Shown here piece by piece: positions 6,740 to 13,806 of a stretch of DNA of 16,647 bases (position 1 is its first letter; each line of letters opens with the position of its first letter). This stretch comes from Alphaproteobacteria bacterium. Lineage in GTDB: Bacteria; Pseudomonadota; Alphaproteobacteria; Elsterales; Elsteraceae. The notes beneath the pieces are model-generated. The model did not search any database and had not been told where the DNA came from. It saw nothing but the letters and a program-made list of their open reading frames with translations. The DNA is taken from positions 1 to 16,647 of the forward strand of contig JAAFHH010000012.1 in assembly GCA_013297545.1 (NCBI GenBank), read 5' to 3'. Made by a program: the position numbers and the translations under genes.

Positions 6740-7591
6740 ATGCGCATTGCCATTGATGGCGCCGATCTCTGGTTTGACGTAGCAGGCCAGGGCCTGGTGC
6801 CCGATGGCACTGGCATGCGCCAGAAGCCAACCCTGATCCTGCTGCATGGCGGCCCAGGCTTTGATCATACGGGTTTCAAGCCAGTATTCGACCCGCTGAC
6901 CGAGATCTGCCAAATCGTCTACCTGGATCACCGTGGCAATGGCCGCTCGGGTGGGCGCGAGCCGAAGGACTGGACGTTGGCACGCTGGGGCGACGATATT
7001 CGGGCCTTGTGTGACGCGCTCGGCATCGAAAAGCCGATCGTCCTCGGGCAGTCCTTTGGCGGCATGGTCGCGCAGAGTTATGCCACGCGCCATCCAGGCC
7101 ACGCGGGCAAGCTGATCTTGTCATCCACCTCCGCGCGCTGGGACCTTGGGTATGCGCTCGAGTGGTTTGAACGGGTTGGTGGTGGGACAGCGCGCGAGAT
7201 CGCGGAGCGTTTCTGGACGCGGATGACCGACCAAGACCGCACCGACTACATGACCCACGTCATGCCGCTCTACAATCCGCGCGCCAAGGCCGATCCATTC
7301 TTGCGCGCCCGCGCCACCATGCGTCCAGATGTGCTGCGCCACTTCGGCGGGCCGGGTGGCGAAATGCTGACCATGGACTTTCGGGCAGCACTTGCCAGCG
7401 TCACCTGCCCAACGCTGGTGCTGGGGGGTGCGCTTGATCCGATTACGCCCGTCGATCGGTCGCGCGAGATTGCGGCGAGCTTGATTAATGCACCGACTGA
7501 ACTTGTGTTGCTCGATAACTGCGGCCACGGGGTGTGGCGCGATGACCCGGATCAGGCGATTGCACTCTTAAGCCGGTTCATCCTCGCATAG
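6740..7591 (+). CDS. Alpha/beta hydrolase, proline-iminopeptidase-like (S33-type)
   Basis: The 283-residue soluble hydrolase has the complete catalytic set: the oxyanion motif HGGPG (36-40), nucleophile Ser105 in GQSFGGM, acid Asp233 in GALDPITP and His263 in DNCGHGVW. HGGPG with YLDHRGNGRS and a helical cap (about 135-215, with WFERVGGGTAREIAERFW) is typical of prolyl aminopeptidase-like members. Many such proteins are instead esterases or lactonases, so the substrate is open. GGAG about 9 bp before the ATG is a reasonable ribosome site. It stands between the two dioxygenase/GT41 pairs, 121 bp after the first and 63 bp before the second. That placement suggests a role in the same process, for example trimming a modified peptide or releasing an ester, but this is inference. 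No export signal is seen. Confidence 0.85.
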   Translation: MRIAIDGADLWFDVAGQGLVPDGTGMRQKPTLILLHGGPGFDHTGFKPVFDPLTEICQIVYLDHRGNGRSGGREPKDWTLARWGDDIRALCDALGIEKPIVLGQSFGGMVAQSYATRHPGHAGKLILSSTSARWDLGYALEWFERVGGGTAREIAERFWTRMTDQDRTDYMTHVMPLYNPRAKADPFLRARATMRPDVLRHFGGPGGEMLTMDFRAALASVTCPTLVLGGALDPITPVDRSREIAASLINAPTELVLLDNCGHGVWRDDPDQAIALLSRFILA

Positions 7592-7616
7592 GCCAGGGGT
7601 ATCGCGCGCATCCGTA

Positions 7617-7645
7617 TGGTGTCCGCGGGCCGTCGTGTCTATGGT
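7617..7645 (+). promoter_or_regulatory. Candidate promoter of dioxygenase B (possibly leaderless)
   Basis: TATGGT (7640-7645) ends 9 bp before the ATG at 7655, exactly as TATACT does before dioxygenase A. The surrounding bases are also alike: CTAT..TCG.TC..ATG-type agreement and an upstream ATGG-G-CC block at the same distance. The -35-like TGGTGT is weak. No Shine-Dalgarno is visible. The agreement may mark a working leaderless promoter or simply shared ancestry of the paralogues. Confidence 0.33.
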
Positions 7646-7654
7646 CGGTCCACA

Positions 7655-9199
7655 ATGTTACAGACACTGAACGCTGCTGTTGAACGCTTCAATGCGGGTG
7701 ATCTGGCTGAGGCCGTCCGCCTTGCCACGTTGGTGTCTGGCGAGCTTCGTGCTGATCAGGCTGTGGCAGCTGCACTCGACGCGATTGGATCGAGCGCGAT
7801 CGAGCAGGCGTTGGCGCAAGAGCTGGCGGGTCACATGATGGACGCGGTACTCGAGACGGCAACCGCGCTGGTGGCACCCGCGACCGCCTGTGCCGCCTGG
7901 GGGCACGCGGCGGCACTTCGGCTTGGCGCGGATGATGCAAGCGACGCCTTGCGGGCGGTGTGTTTCGCGGTTGAGTTTGCGCACGACGATCCGCGCGTGC
8001 TGGCGGTCTTTGCCGAGTGCGCCGCCCGGATCGATGCGCCTGATGTGGCAGCTGCCGTGGCAATCGTGGCCCGAGCACGCAGTGCCGACGAGCCGTTGCG
8101 CGCGCGGTTCGACGAGCTTATCGACCGCGCTCGGCACAGTCGTCTTGAGCGCGACGCGGTGAGTGACGATGCCACGAGCTGGACGGCCGACGCCGAAACC
8201 TGGCGTGCGGCGTCGCCCGCACGCTACATCTTCAGCAAAGTGATGGCGGCAGCTGGCGCCGGCCCGACTTGGACCGCGCTGTACGACCTCGCGTTCTTCC
8301 TAGGCGCGCGCGGTGCAACCGATCTCGCGATCGCCTTGCTTGATGTGATCACCTGGGCAGTGCCAGATTTCGGCAAGGTTGAGTTAGCACACGATGAATG
8401 GTTACAGAAGACCGAACAATACGAGAAGATGCTGCAACGTCGCAGAGATGTGATGGGGCGAGCAATGGGGGCTCACTATCCGATTCTCGCAGACGCAGAC
8501 AGTGCTTGGACTGTGCAGGCTGGCATTAGCGGCGATATTGATGCAGCAATGACCTCCCTGAAGAGTCACGGATTTGTTTTGCTGAAAGGTGCGATTGACC
8601 CGTCCATTATTGATGAGACTGCAGCAATGCTGTTCACCAAGGATCCTGATCGATATTTTGTTCAGCCGGCGGATGATATTCCGACCGATTTGCTCTCCCG
8701 ACTCGTCGCACCGCTGCCGCGTTTGGTGATCCAGCGGTTGGGGTTGGTCGGACCGGATGGCGCGACATCGCACGGTCGTCAAGTGTTGCCATCACAAAAG
8801 CAGCACAAAGATGCCTTGGCGAGCGAATACCACCAAGATGCCTTGGTGTTTTTTCAGCCACTCCTCAATTTCTGGATTGCACTTGATCCGTGTGGCGAGG
8901 ATGCACCGGGCTTAGCCCTGCTCCGCGATGCTACGCGCACAGTGTTTCCGACACGTCATCGCAAGGAATTTAGTCCCGACAGCGGAGTCATTGATGACAA
9001 GCATATTCAAGATTTACTTCAGAATTATAAAGAGACGGTTCCTATTATTGATATTGGTGATGTTTTATTGTTCATTGGCACCGTGCCGCATCGGACCTAC
9101 ATCAATCAGAATATGACGAAGGGGCGCCGTAGCATTGAGTTACGTTTTGTGCCGCGAGATTGGTTGATGCAACCGATGAACCTGGGGCCAAGCACGTGA
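7655..9199 (+). CDS. Dioxygenase B: paralogue of dioxygenase A (TPR-like region plus PhyH-type domain)
   Basis: The 514-residue paralogue is colinear with dioxygenase A. It opens with LNAAVERFNAGDLAEAVRLA, a TPR-like helix pair, and has a matching helical region with AECAARIDAPDVAA and PARYIFSKVMAAAG. The C-terminal oxygenase carries H393-x-D395 (EYHQDALVF), H479 (GTVPHRTY) and R491 or R492 (KGRRSIELRF). The stretches GPDGATSHGRQV, DPCGEDAPGLALL and the C-terminal ELRFVPRDWLMQPM are nearly the same as in copy A. All metal ligands are kept, so it should be active. The codon style changes along the gene: 7681-7740 is 37/60 G+C but 9001-9060 only 18/60, unlike the rest of the cluster. Downstream, the partner glycosyltransferase is 147 bp away rather than overlapping. 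The start matches the paralogue's; the upstream ATG at 7616 would cover the promoter-like block. Confidence 0.82.
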   Translation: MLQTLNAAVERFNAGDLAEAVRLATLVSGELRADQAVAAALDAIGSSAIEQALAQELAGHMMDAVLETATALVAPATACAAWGHAAALRLGADDASDALRAVCFAVEFAHDDPRVLAVFAECAARIDAPDVAAAVAIVARARSADEPLRARFDELIDRARHSRLERDAVSDDATSWTADAETWRAASPARYIFSKVMAAAGAGPTWTALYDLAFFLGARGATDLAIALLDVITWAVPDFGKVELAHDEWLQKTEQYEKMLQRRRDVMGRAMGAHYPILADADSAWTVQAGISGDIDAAMTSLKSHGFVLLKGAIDPSIIDETAAMLFTKDPDRYFVQPADDIPTDLLSRLVAPLPRLVIQRLGLVGPDGATSHGRQVLPSQKQHKDALASEYHQDALVFFQPLLNFWIALDPCGEDAPGLALLRDATRTVFPTRHRKEFSPDSGVIDDKHIQDLLQNYKETVPIIDIGDVLLFIGTVPHRTYINQNMTKGRRSIELRFVPRDWLMQPMNLGPST

Positions 9200-9346
9200 C
9201 GATTGCTGTTTGTTCCTGCTCAAAGTATGTTCTCGAATGTCTGCAGTTCATGCTTGGCAAGACGCCATGCATGACTCTCAAGGACGCTATCGCACTGAAT
9301 TCAGGTCGGCGCTTGGGCTAATCACTGATATCTCACAGGCCGTACA

Positions 9347-10768
9347 ATGACAGCACCGAATGACCCACCAGAAAATCCTGATCTCGCTGCATTTGCGGCC
9401 GCCGTGCGCGATGTTGCGCCTGCGGATCGGCCGAACTTCGCGCTGCACGCCTACAATAAACTGTCGGCTTACTCGGTCTGGCAGGACTATGACAGCATCA
9501 CCAGCTTGGTTGAGATCATGCCAGAGCAGTGGCTTGGCGACGACCTGCGCGCCAACTGGTTGTTGGCCGGGGCCCATGCAGCGATTCATTCGACCAACCC
9601 AGCCATGCGGCGCCATCGCGCGCTGATCGATCGCTTCAGCGCCAGCGTTGTCGAGCCGTTTCTCGCGGCCAATCCGCGGCAGACGCCCCGCCGGCGCCAG
9701 CGCCCGCGCCGCGCGATTGGGTTCTTTGGCTCGATCCTGCGCAAACCCGCCTACACGGATCGGGGGATCCGGGCGGTCATCGCGGGCATGGATCGCCATC
9801 GCTTTGAAGTCCATGCGCTCGCACTGGGCAGCGATGACTTGCCGCCAGCGTCTTGGCTTGGGGCGGATGCCACCCACGTACTGGGGGACGAGATTGCGGC
9901 GGCGCACCACCTGCGGGCGCTGAGCCTGGATGCGGTTGTCTACATGGATGGCGTGGGCCCTGGCATGCCTTGGCGGCTGCTGGCACGCCGGATTGCGGGG
10001 CTGCAGGTGTCCTGGTTTCACCAGCATCTCACCTTCGGCGCCATCGGCATGGATGGGCAGATCGCCAGTATTGGCATGATCCCAACCGAACAGCGGCAAT
10101 GGTATGCTGAGCCGATCTTTGATCTGTCCTCGCAGCCTAATTGCGGTTCCCTCATGCCGCGCTACGCCGCTACGGACACCCCATGGCGGCGGAACGGCTA
10201 CATCACCTTCGGAAGCTTCAATCGCCTCAGCAAGATTTCGAGGCGATGCTGCAGCGCTTGGGCGCAGATTCTCCGTCAGGTTCCGACTGCGCGATTGATC
10301 ATCCTGAACGAAGCCGTGCGCGATCCGAACGAACATGGTTCCCTGGTCCAGCGCTTGGAAGCCGCCGGCGTTCCTCTCGACCGCGTGACGTTCGACGCCG
10401 TGCCGGCAGACGCAGGCTTCCTCGCGCGGTACGGCGACGTGGATTTGGTGCTCGACACCTTCCCGTTTGTCGGCGGCCTCACGTCCTTCGACGGTCTGTG
10501 CCAGGGCACGCCAATCCTGACCCTGGAAGGCCCTGAGATGGTCGAGCGGCTAACCGCCTGCATGCTGCGCGCCATCAGCTTAGACGCGTTGATCACGCCC
10601 TCCGCAGAGGACTATGTCGCGACCGCCATTCGCTTGGCCCAGGCACCAGAAGCGCTGGAACAGCTGCGCCACGGCTTACGCGAGCGCGTAGCTGCGTCGC
10701 CGATTTGTGATATGGAGCGTGTGGCCCGCGACATGAGCGATCTGCTGGCGGCGCAGATCGCCGGATAA
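9347..10768 (+). CDS. GT41 glycosyltransferase B: paralogue of glycosyltransferase A
   Basis: The 473-residue protein aligns with glycosyltransferase A almost without gaps for the first 260 residues, for example RPNFALHAYNKLS against RPGFALGAFNHMA and a shared HSTNP, IGFFGSILR and HALALGSDDLPPASWLGAD. The catalytic C-terminus has ITFGSFNRLSKIS (K296), LVLDTFPFVGGLTSFDGL, TPILTLEGPEMVER and RHGLRERVAASPICD, the GT41 pattern. It differs from A at two informative places: K133 replaces H133 after GSILR, and D382 replaces E381 in the donor-site loop. The GYPGT-equivalent is WFHQHLTFGA. Start: ATG 9347 matches the paralogue's N-terminus; the ribosome site before it is weak. Two paralogues with different site residues may use different donors or acceptors. 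It is the last gene of the rightward cluster and faces the lyase-like gene. Confidence 0.85.
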   Translation: MTAPNDPPENPDLAAFAAAVRDVAPADRPNFALHAYNKLSAYSVWQDYDSITSLVEIMPEQWLGDDLRANWLLAGAHAAIHSTNPAMRRHRALIDRFSASVVEPFLAANPRQTPRRRQRPRRAIGFFGSILRKPAYTDRGIRAVIAGMDRHRFEVHALALGSDDLPPASWLGADATHVLGDEIAAAHHLRALSLDAVVYMDGVGPGMPWRLLARRIAGLQVSWFHQHLTFGAIGMDGQIASIGMIPTEQRQWYAEPIFDLSSQPNCGSLMPRYAATDTPWRRNGYITFGSFNRLSKISRRCCSAWAQILRQVPTARLIILNEAVRDPNEHGSLVQRLEAAGVPLDRVTFDAVPADAGFLARYGDVDLVLDTFPFVGGLTSFDGLCQGTPILTLEGPEMVERLTACMLRAISLDALITPSAEDYVATAIRLAQAPEALEQLRHGLRERVAASPICDMERVARDMSDLLAAQIAG

Positions 10769-10814
10769 CGCGCAGCCGCGGTGCAAACTCGGCAAGTTAA
10801 GGAGAAGGCGTGTC

Positions 10815-11756
10815 CTACACTGCCTTGAAGGGAGAGTTAGGGCGGCTGGCATCGCGCTCGAATTTGAATTTACTGCTAACAGGCGATTGGTTGGTTCCAG
10901 TAAATTTATACACAACATCGGAAATTTCAATTCCTGCATCTCTGCTTGGTGCCCAAGATGAATCGTCTCCGCCATAGAAGAACGCCAACTTCATTTTAGG
11001 TGTGTAGGCAGCATCTAAGATTCTTTTGTTTATTCTGACTTCAAAATCGAAACTATTTCCGAAGGTGAGTTTCAAAAATGATTGATCGCCTACCACCATC
11101 TTGATGAATACCTTAGTATAATGCGTTGCTATGGACGATTGCTGGGTTCCTTTGAGATTAAGATCGACATTTTGGGGTGGCTCAGTATTTAAACTGAGCA
11201 TACGGCCGCTAAAACCAAAAATCTTGCTAGGATCTTGCGCATCGGCGCAGCCATAAACCTCATTTTTTTTGATCATTTTAAGATTGTCAGAAAGCATCCC
11301 TGAGAAGTAAGCGTAAAGCTCGACATTCCCGTGTGCACGCCACATCGGTCTTATAGAGGCCCCAATTTGCGATAGCTTCTGAATAGATCGATAGGGAAGG
11401 CCACCACTCGGATATCGTTTAACAACATCTTGGTCTTGCGAATTATCTGTGTCACATTTTAGCTCAAGCCCCGGCAACTTTCCTCCTTTTACCCATTCCC
11501 AAACCTGGTTTTTGGCAAGAAATTTGAAATCTCCAGGCGCACTGTTCAGTGCGCTAGTGTTCGGTAGCAATCTCAGTTTATATTCGAGAGAGTGAGTAAA
11601 TACTTCCGATTCTGTAGGTGGTTCTCTTGTGGCATCAAGCGTAAAATTGCCGGAACATCCGCCGTCGGGCCCATGTTTTCCTGCTATATTATAGAGGTAC
11701 AAGTGGCCTGCATCCGCGTGCGCGCGATCGGGATTCAGATTGTATATGTCTGCCAT
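10815..11756 (-). CDS. Polysaccharide lyase family 14-like beta-jelly-roll protein (putative)
   Basis: This 313-residue protein is not closely recognised. Three segments in the right order resemble alginate/glucuronan lyase-type jelly rolls of family PL14: EWVKGGKLPGLELK (about residues 88-101; family pattern F-x-F-V-K-G-G-K-L-P-G-L), IRPMWRAHGNVELYAYF (strand rich in R and aromatic residues), and AFFYGGDDSSWAPSRDAGIE near the C-terminus (family pattern F-F-G-G-x-D-x-S-W-A-P). PL14 enzymes cut uronic-acid polymers by beta-elimination, but I cannot confirm catalytic residues. No signal peptide is visible, which is odd for an extracellular lyase. AAAGGAG before the ATG is a strong ribosome site. 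The gene is AT-rich (24/60 G+C in 11221-11280) against GC-rich neighbours, suggesting horizontal gain. It follows dnaX on the same strand and converges with glycosyltransferase B. Confidence 0.6.
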   Translation of the reverse strand: MADIYNLNPDRAHADAGHLYLYNIAGKHGPDGGCSGNFTLDATREPPTESEVFTHSLEYKLRLLPNTSALNSAPGDFKFLAKNQVWEWVKGGKLPGLELKCDTDNSQDQDVVKRYPSGGLPYRSIQKLSQIGASIRPMWRAHGNVELYAYFSGMLSDNLKMIKKNEVYGCADAQDPSKIFGFSGRMLSLNTEPPQNVDLNLKGTQQSSIATHYTKVFIKMVVGDQSFLKLTFGNSFDFEVRINKRILDAAYTPKMKLAFFYGGDDSSWAPSRDAGIEISDVVYKFTGTNQSPVSSKFKFERDASRPNSPFKAV

Positions 11757-11782
11757 AGCACGGCTCCTTTAGCGTTCGCACC

Positions 11783-11812
11783 CCAATACCTTGGACGCAG
11801 GGTATAGGTCAA
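11783..11812 (-). promoter_or_regulatory. Candidate promoter of the lyase-like gene
   Basis: On the minus strand, TTGACC (11807-11812) and TATTGG (11783-11788) are separated by 18 bp, with the lyase-like ATG about 26 bp downstream and AAAGGAG in between. The -35 agrees well with the sigma-70-type consensus; the -10 is fair. It lies in the 103-bp gap after dnaX, so the gene may have its own promoter in addition to any readthrough from dnaX. Confidence 0.4.
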
Positions 11813-11859
11813 CCTCTGTTCAGCACACCACGCTCAAAGCACACCGTTTGGCTAGGCTG

Positions 11860-13596
11860 TTAGTACAGATCGTCGTCCTCATCCTCGGCATCAATCGGTG
11901 CTGGCGGCGGCGGTGGGTCGTCGATTTCAATGTCGGCATCCGGGCGCAGATCGCGCACCGCTTCGATTTTGGCGCCGGGAAAGCTCTGCAGCACGGCTTT
12001 GACCAGCGGATCGTCGGACAGTTGCCGCCAGAGGTTGGCGCGCTGGTCGGCTTGAGTGGCGGCCAGGGTCGGCTCGCCTGGTTCTTTGCTGGCGGTCACC
12101 ATCCAGCGCTGACCAGTCCATTGGGTCAGGCGTTGTGCGACATCGCCCAGCAGCGAGGGCGGCGCCGCACTGGTGGGTCGCAGCTCCAGCCGCCCTGGGC
12201 TGAGCCGCACGAGGTGGACAGCATTGCGCAACAGCGCTGCGATCGGCGCCTCACGCCGGGCGTCAAACGCCTCGACCAGGCTCGCGAAGTCCTGTGGCAT
12301 GGCGAGTTCGGCCGCGCGGGCGACCGGGGCTGCCGCCGGGATCGGCTCTGCGGTTGCGACCGCCAGTCCAAGCGCCCGGGCACCGCCGCCGCCTCCACCA
12401 CCGCCGCCATTCCCAACTGGGGCCGGCGCCGGCCCGCGGGTTTCCAGCGTGCGCAGCGCTTCAGCCGGTGTTGGCATATCCGATGTGTGGGCCAGGCGGA
12501 TCAACACCATCTCCAGCGCTGCCCGCGCATCGGGTGCGGCTTGGATCTCAGACAGGCCCTTCAGCAGCATCTGCCAGGTGCGCGACAGGTGTGCGACGGA
12601 GAGGCGCGCCGCCAGCTCTTGGCCACGCCCACGATCGGCTTCGGCGGCGAGATCGGGGGTGGAGGTCGCCTTCACCACCTTCAGCCGCGTCAACGTGTGG
12701 GTCAGCTCCAACAAGTCTTGCGCCATCACCACAGGGTTGGCGCCGCGGCTGTGCATCGCGGTCACTTGGTCCAACGCGGCAGTGAGGTCACCCGCGCACA
12801 CCGCCTCGAAGAGGTCGAACAAGCGCGAGCGATCGGCCAGACCCAGCATCTCGCGCACAGCGTCTGCGGTAACTTCCCCAGATGCCAACGCGATTGCTTG
12901 GTCGAGCAGGCTCAAGCCGTCGCGCGCCGAGCCATCGGCGGCGCGCGCGATCAGGGCCAGTGCGCCCGCCTCGATCGTCACCCCTTCTTTGGCGACGATG
13001 CGCGCGAAGTGGGCTTCCAACTCGGCGGCATCGATGCGCCGGAGTTCGAACTTTTGGCAGCGCGACAGCACCGTGATCGGCACTTTGCGCAGCTCCGTCG
13101 TCGCGAACAGGAATTTCGTGTGCTCCGGCGGTTCTTCCAAGGTCTTCAACAGCGCGTTGAAGGCGTTGGTCGACAGCATGTGCACTTCGTCGATGATGTA
13201 GACTTTGAAGCGCGCGGAGACGGGCCGGAAGCGCACACCGTCGACGATCTCGCGAATATCGTTCACGCCGGTGCGCGAGGCAGCGTCCATTTCCAGCACG
13301 TCGACGTGGCGGTCGGCCGCGATCGCGATGCAAGGCTCGCACACGCCGCAGGGATGGGGGGTCGGGCCACCGGCACCATCAGTGCCAATGCAGTTGAGCC
13401 CGCGCGCGACGATCCGGGCGGTGGTCGTCTTGCCCACCCCGCGCACACCGGTCAGCAAGAAGGCATGCGCAATCCGACCCGTGGCGAATGCGTTGGTCAG
13501 CGTGCGCACCAGCGCTTCCTGGCCGATCAGATCAGCAAAGGTTTGCGGGCGGTATTTGCGGGCGAGTACCCGGTAGGGTTCGGTCACGGCGTCCAT
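11860..13596 (-). CDS. dnaX: DNA polymerase III subunit gamma/tau
   Basis: The 578-residue clamp-loader ATPase of the replisome opens the beta clamp and, through its C-terminal tail, joins polymerase and helicase. The N-terminus has the family signature YRVLARKYRPQTFADLIGQE. Further on are Walker A GVRGVGKT (50-57), a four-cysteine zinc module (C69, C83, C86, C89), Walker B YIIDEVHML (about 133-141) and the SRC arginine-finger motif (178-180). A Pro/Gly hinge with nine consecutive glycines (397-405) precedes the tau-specific C-terminal domain, which ends in an acidic tail, DEDDDLY. I see no A-AAA-AAG slippery site, so a short gamma form by the E. coli frameshift route is not predicted. The SRP RNA gene lies just upstream on the same strand. 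The usual downstream partners ybaB and recR are absent. Confidence 0.97.
   Translation of the reverse strand: MDAVTEPYRVLARKYRPQTFADLIGQEALVRTLTNAFATGRIAHAFLLTGVRGVGKTTTARIVARGLNCIGTDGAGGPTPHPCGVCEPCIAIAADRHVDVLEMDAASRTGVNDIREIVDGVRFRPVSARFKVYIIDEVHMLSTNAFNALLKTLEEPPEHTKFLFATTELRKVPITVLSRCQKFELRRIDAAELEAHFARIVAKEGVTIEAGALALIARAADGSARDGLSLLDQAIALASGEVTADAVREMLGLADRSRLFDLFEAVCAGDLTAALDQVTAMHSRGANPVVMAQDLLELTHTLTRLKVVKATSTPDLAAEADRGRGQELAARLSVAHLSRTWQMLLKGLSEIQAAPDARAALEMVLIRLAHTSDMPTPAEALRTLETRGPAPAPVGNGGGGGGGGGARALGLAVATAEPIPAAAPVARAAELAMPQDFASLVEAFDARREAPIAALLRNAVHLVRLSPGRLELRPTSAAPPSLLGDVAQRLTQWTGQRWMVTASKEPGEPTLAATQADQRANLWRQLSDDPLVKAVLQSFPGAKIEAVRDLRPDADIEIDDPPPPPAPIDAEDEDDDLY
12382..12408 (-). 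repeat. GGN trinucleotide run encoding nine glycines in dnaX
   Basis: Nine glycine codons in a row (GGC/GGT/GGA mixture) encode a flexible hinge between the clamp-loader ATPase part and the tau C-terminal domain. Such a run is prone to in-frame length change and may vary between strains without harming function. Confidence 0.8.
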
Positions 13597-13630
13597 CGGC
13601 GCCTAGCCTTACAGCGGACCGGGGCAAGGT

Positions 13631-13723
13631 GGAAGGCCGAGCGCGACCCGAACGGGGACTCGGTACGGCTGCTTCCTTCCGGACCTGACCGGGTTGACGA
13701 GGCGTTCGCCCGGCCGACCTTCC
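13631..13723 (-). ncRNA. ffs: Signal recognition particle RNA (4.5S type)
   Basis: Read on the minus strand, the segment contains the highly conserved SRP domain IV core GGTCAGGTCCGGAAGGAAGC, which includes the GGAA tetraloop and the asymmetric internal loop bound by Ffh. The two ends pair: GGAAGG at the 5' end with CCTTCC at the 3' end, and CGAACG with CGTTCG further in. This gives a hairpin of about 93 nt, usual for alphaproteobacteria. The RNA forms the signal recognition particle with Ffh and guides membrane proteins to the translocon. End positions are set from the terminal pairing and the promoter and may be off by a few bases. It sits between dnaX (downstream, same strand) and nudC (divergent). 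Confidence 0.93.
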
Positions 13724-13730
13724 GCGCCAA

Positions 13731-13759
13731 GATATCGTCGCTGGCGCAGCCGAACGCAA
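13731..13759 (-). promoter_or_regulatory. Predicted promoter of the SRP RNA gene
   Basis: On the minus strand there is TTGCGT (13754-13759), a 17-bp spacer and GATATC (13731-13736). The expected start, 7 bases further, falls at the first base of the RNA (about 13723-13724). The agreement between the promoter spacing and the independently derived 5' end of the RNA supports both. This promoter may also feed dnaX, which begins 35 bp after the RNA. Confidence 0.55.
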
Positions 13760-13806
13760 GGGCGAAAGGCTGGCGTGGCCGCTGCAGCCGTGGCAGCCTC
13801 GCCGCC

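Noticed and set aside
9200..9346. A small gene in the gap between dioxygenase B and GT41 B
   Set aside because: The short frames lack a ribosome site and any recognisable product; only the possible GTG-overlap relic is reported.
11860..13596. Programmed frameshift in dnaX giving a gamma subunit
   Set aside because: No run of six or more A followed by G and no matching stem-loop is visible in the coding strand.
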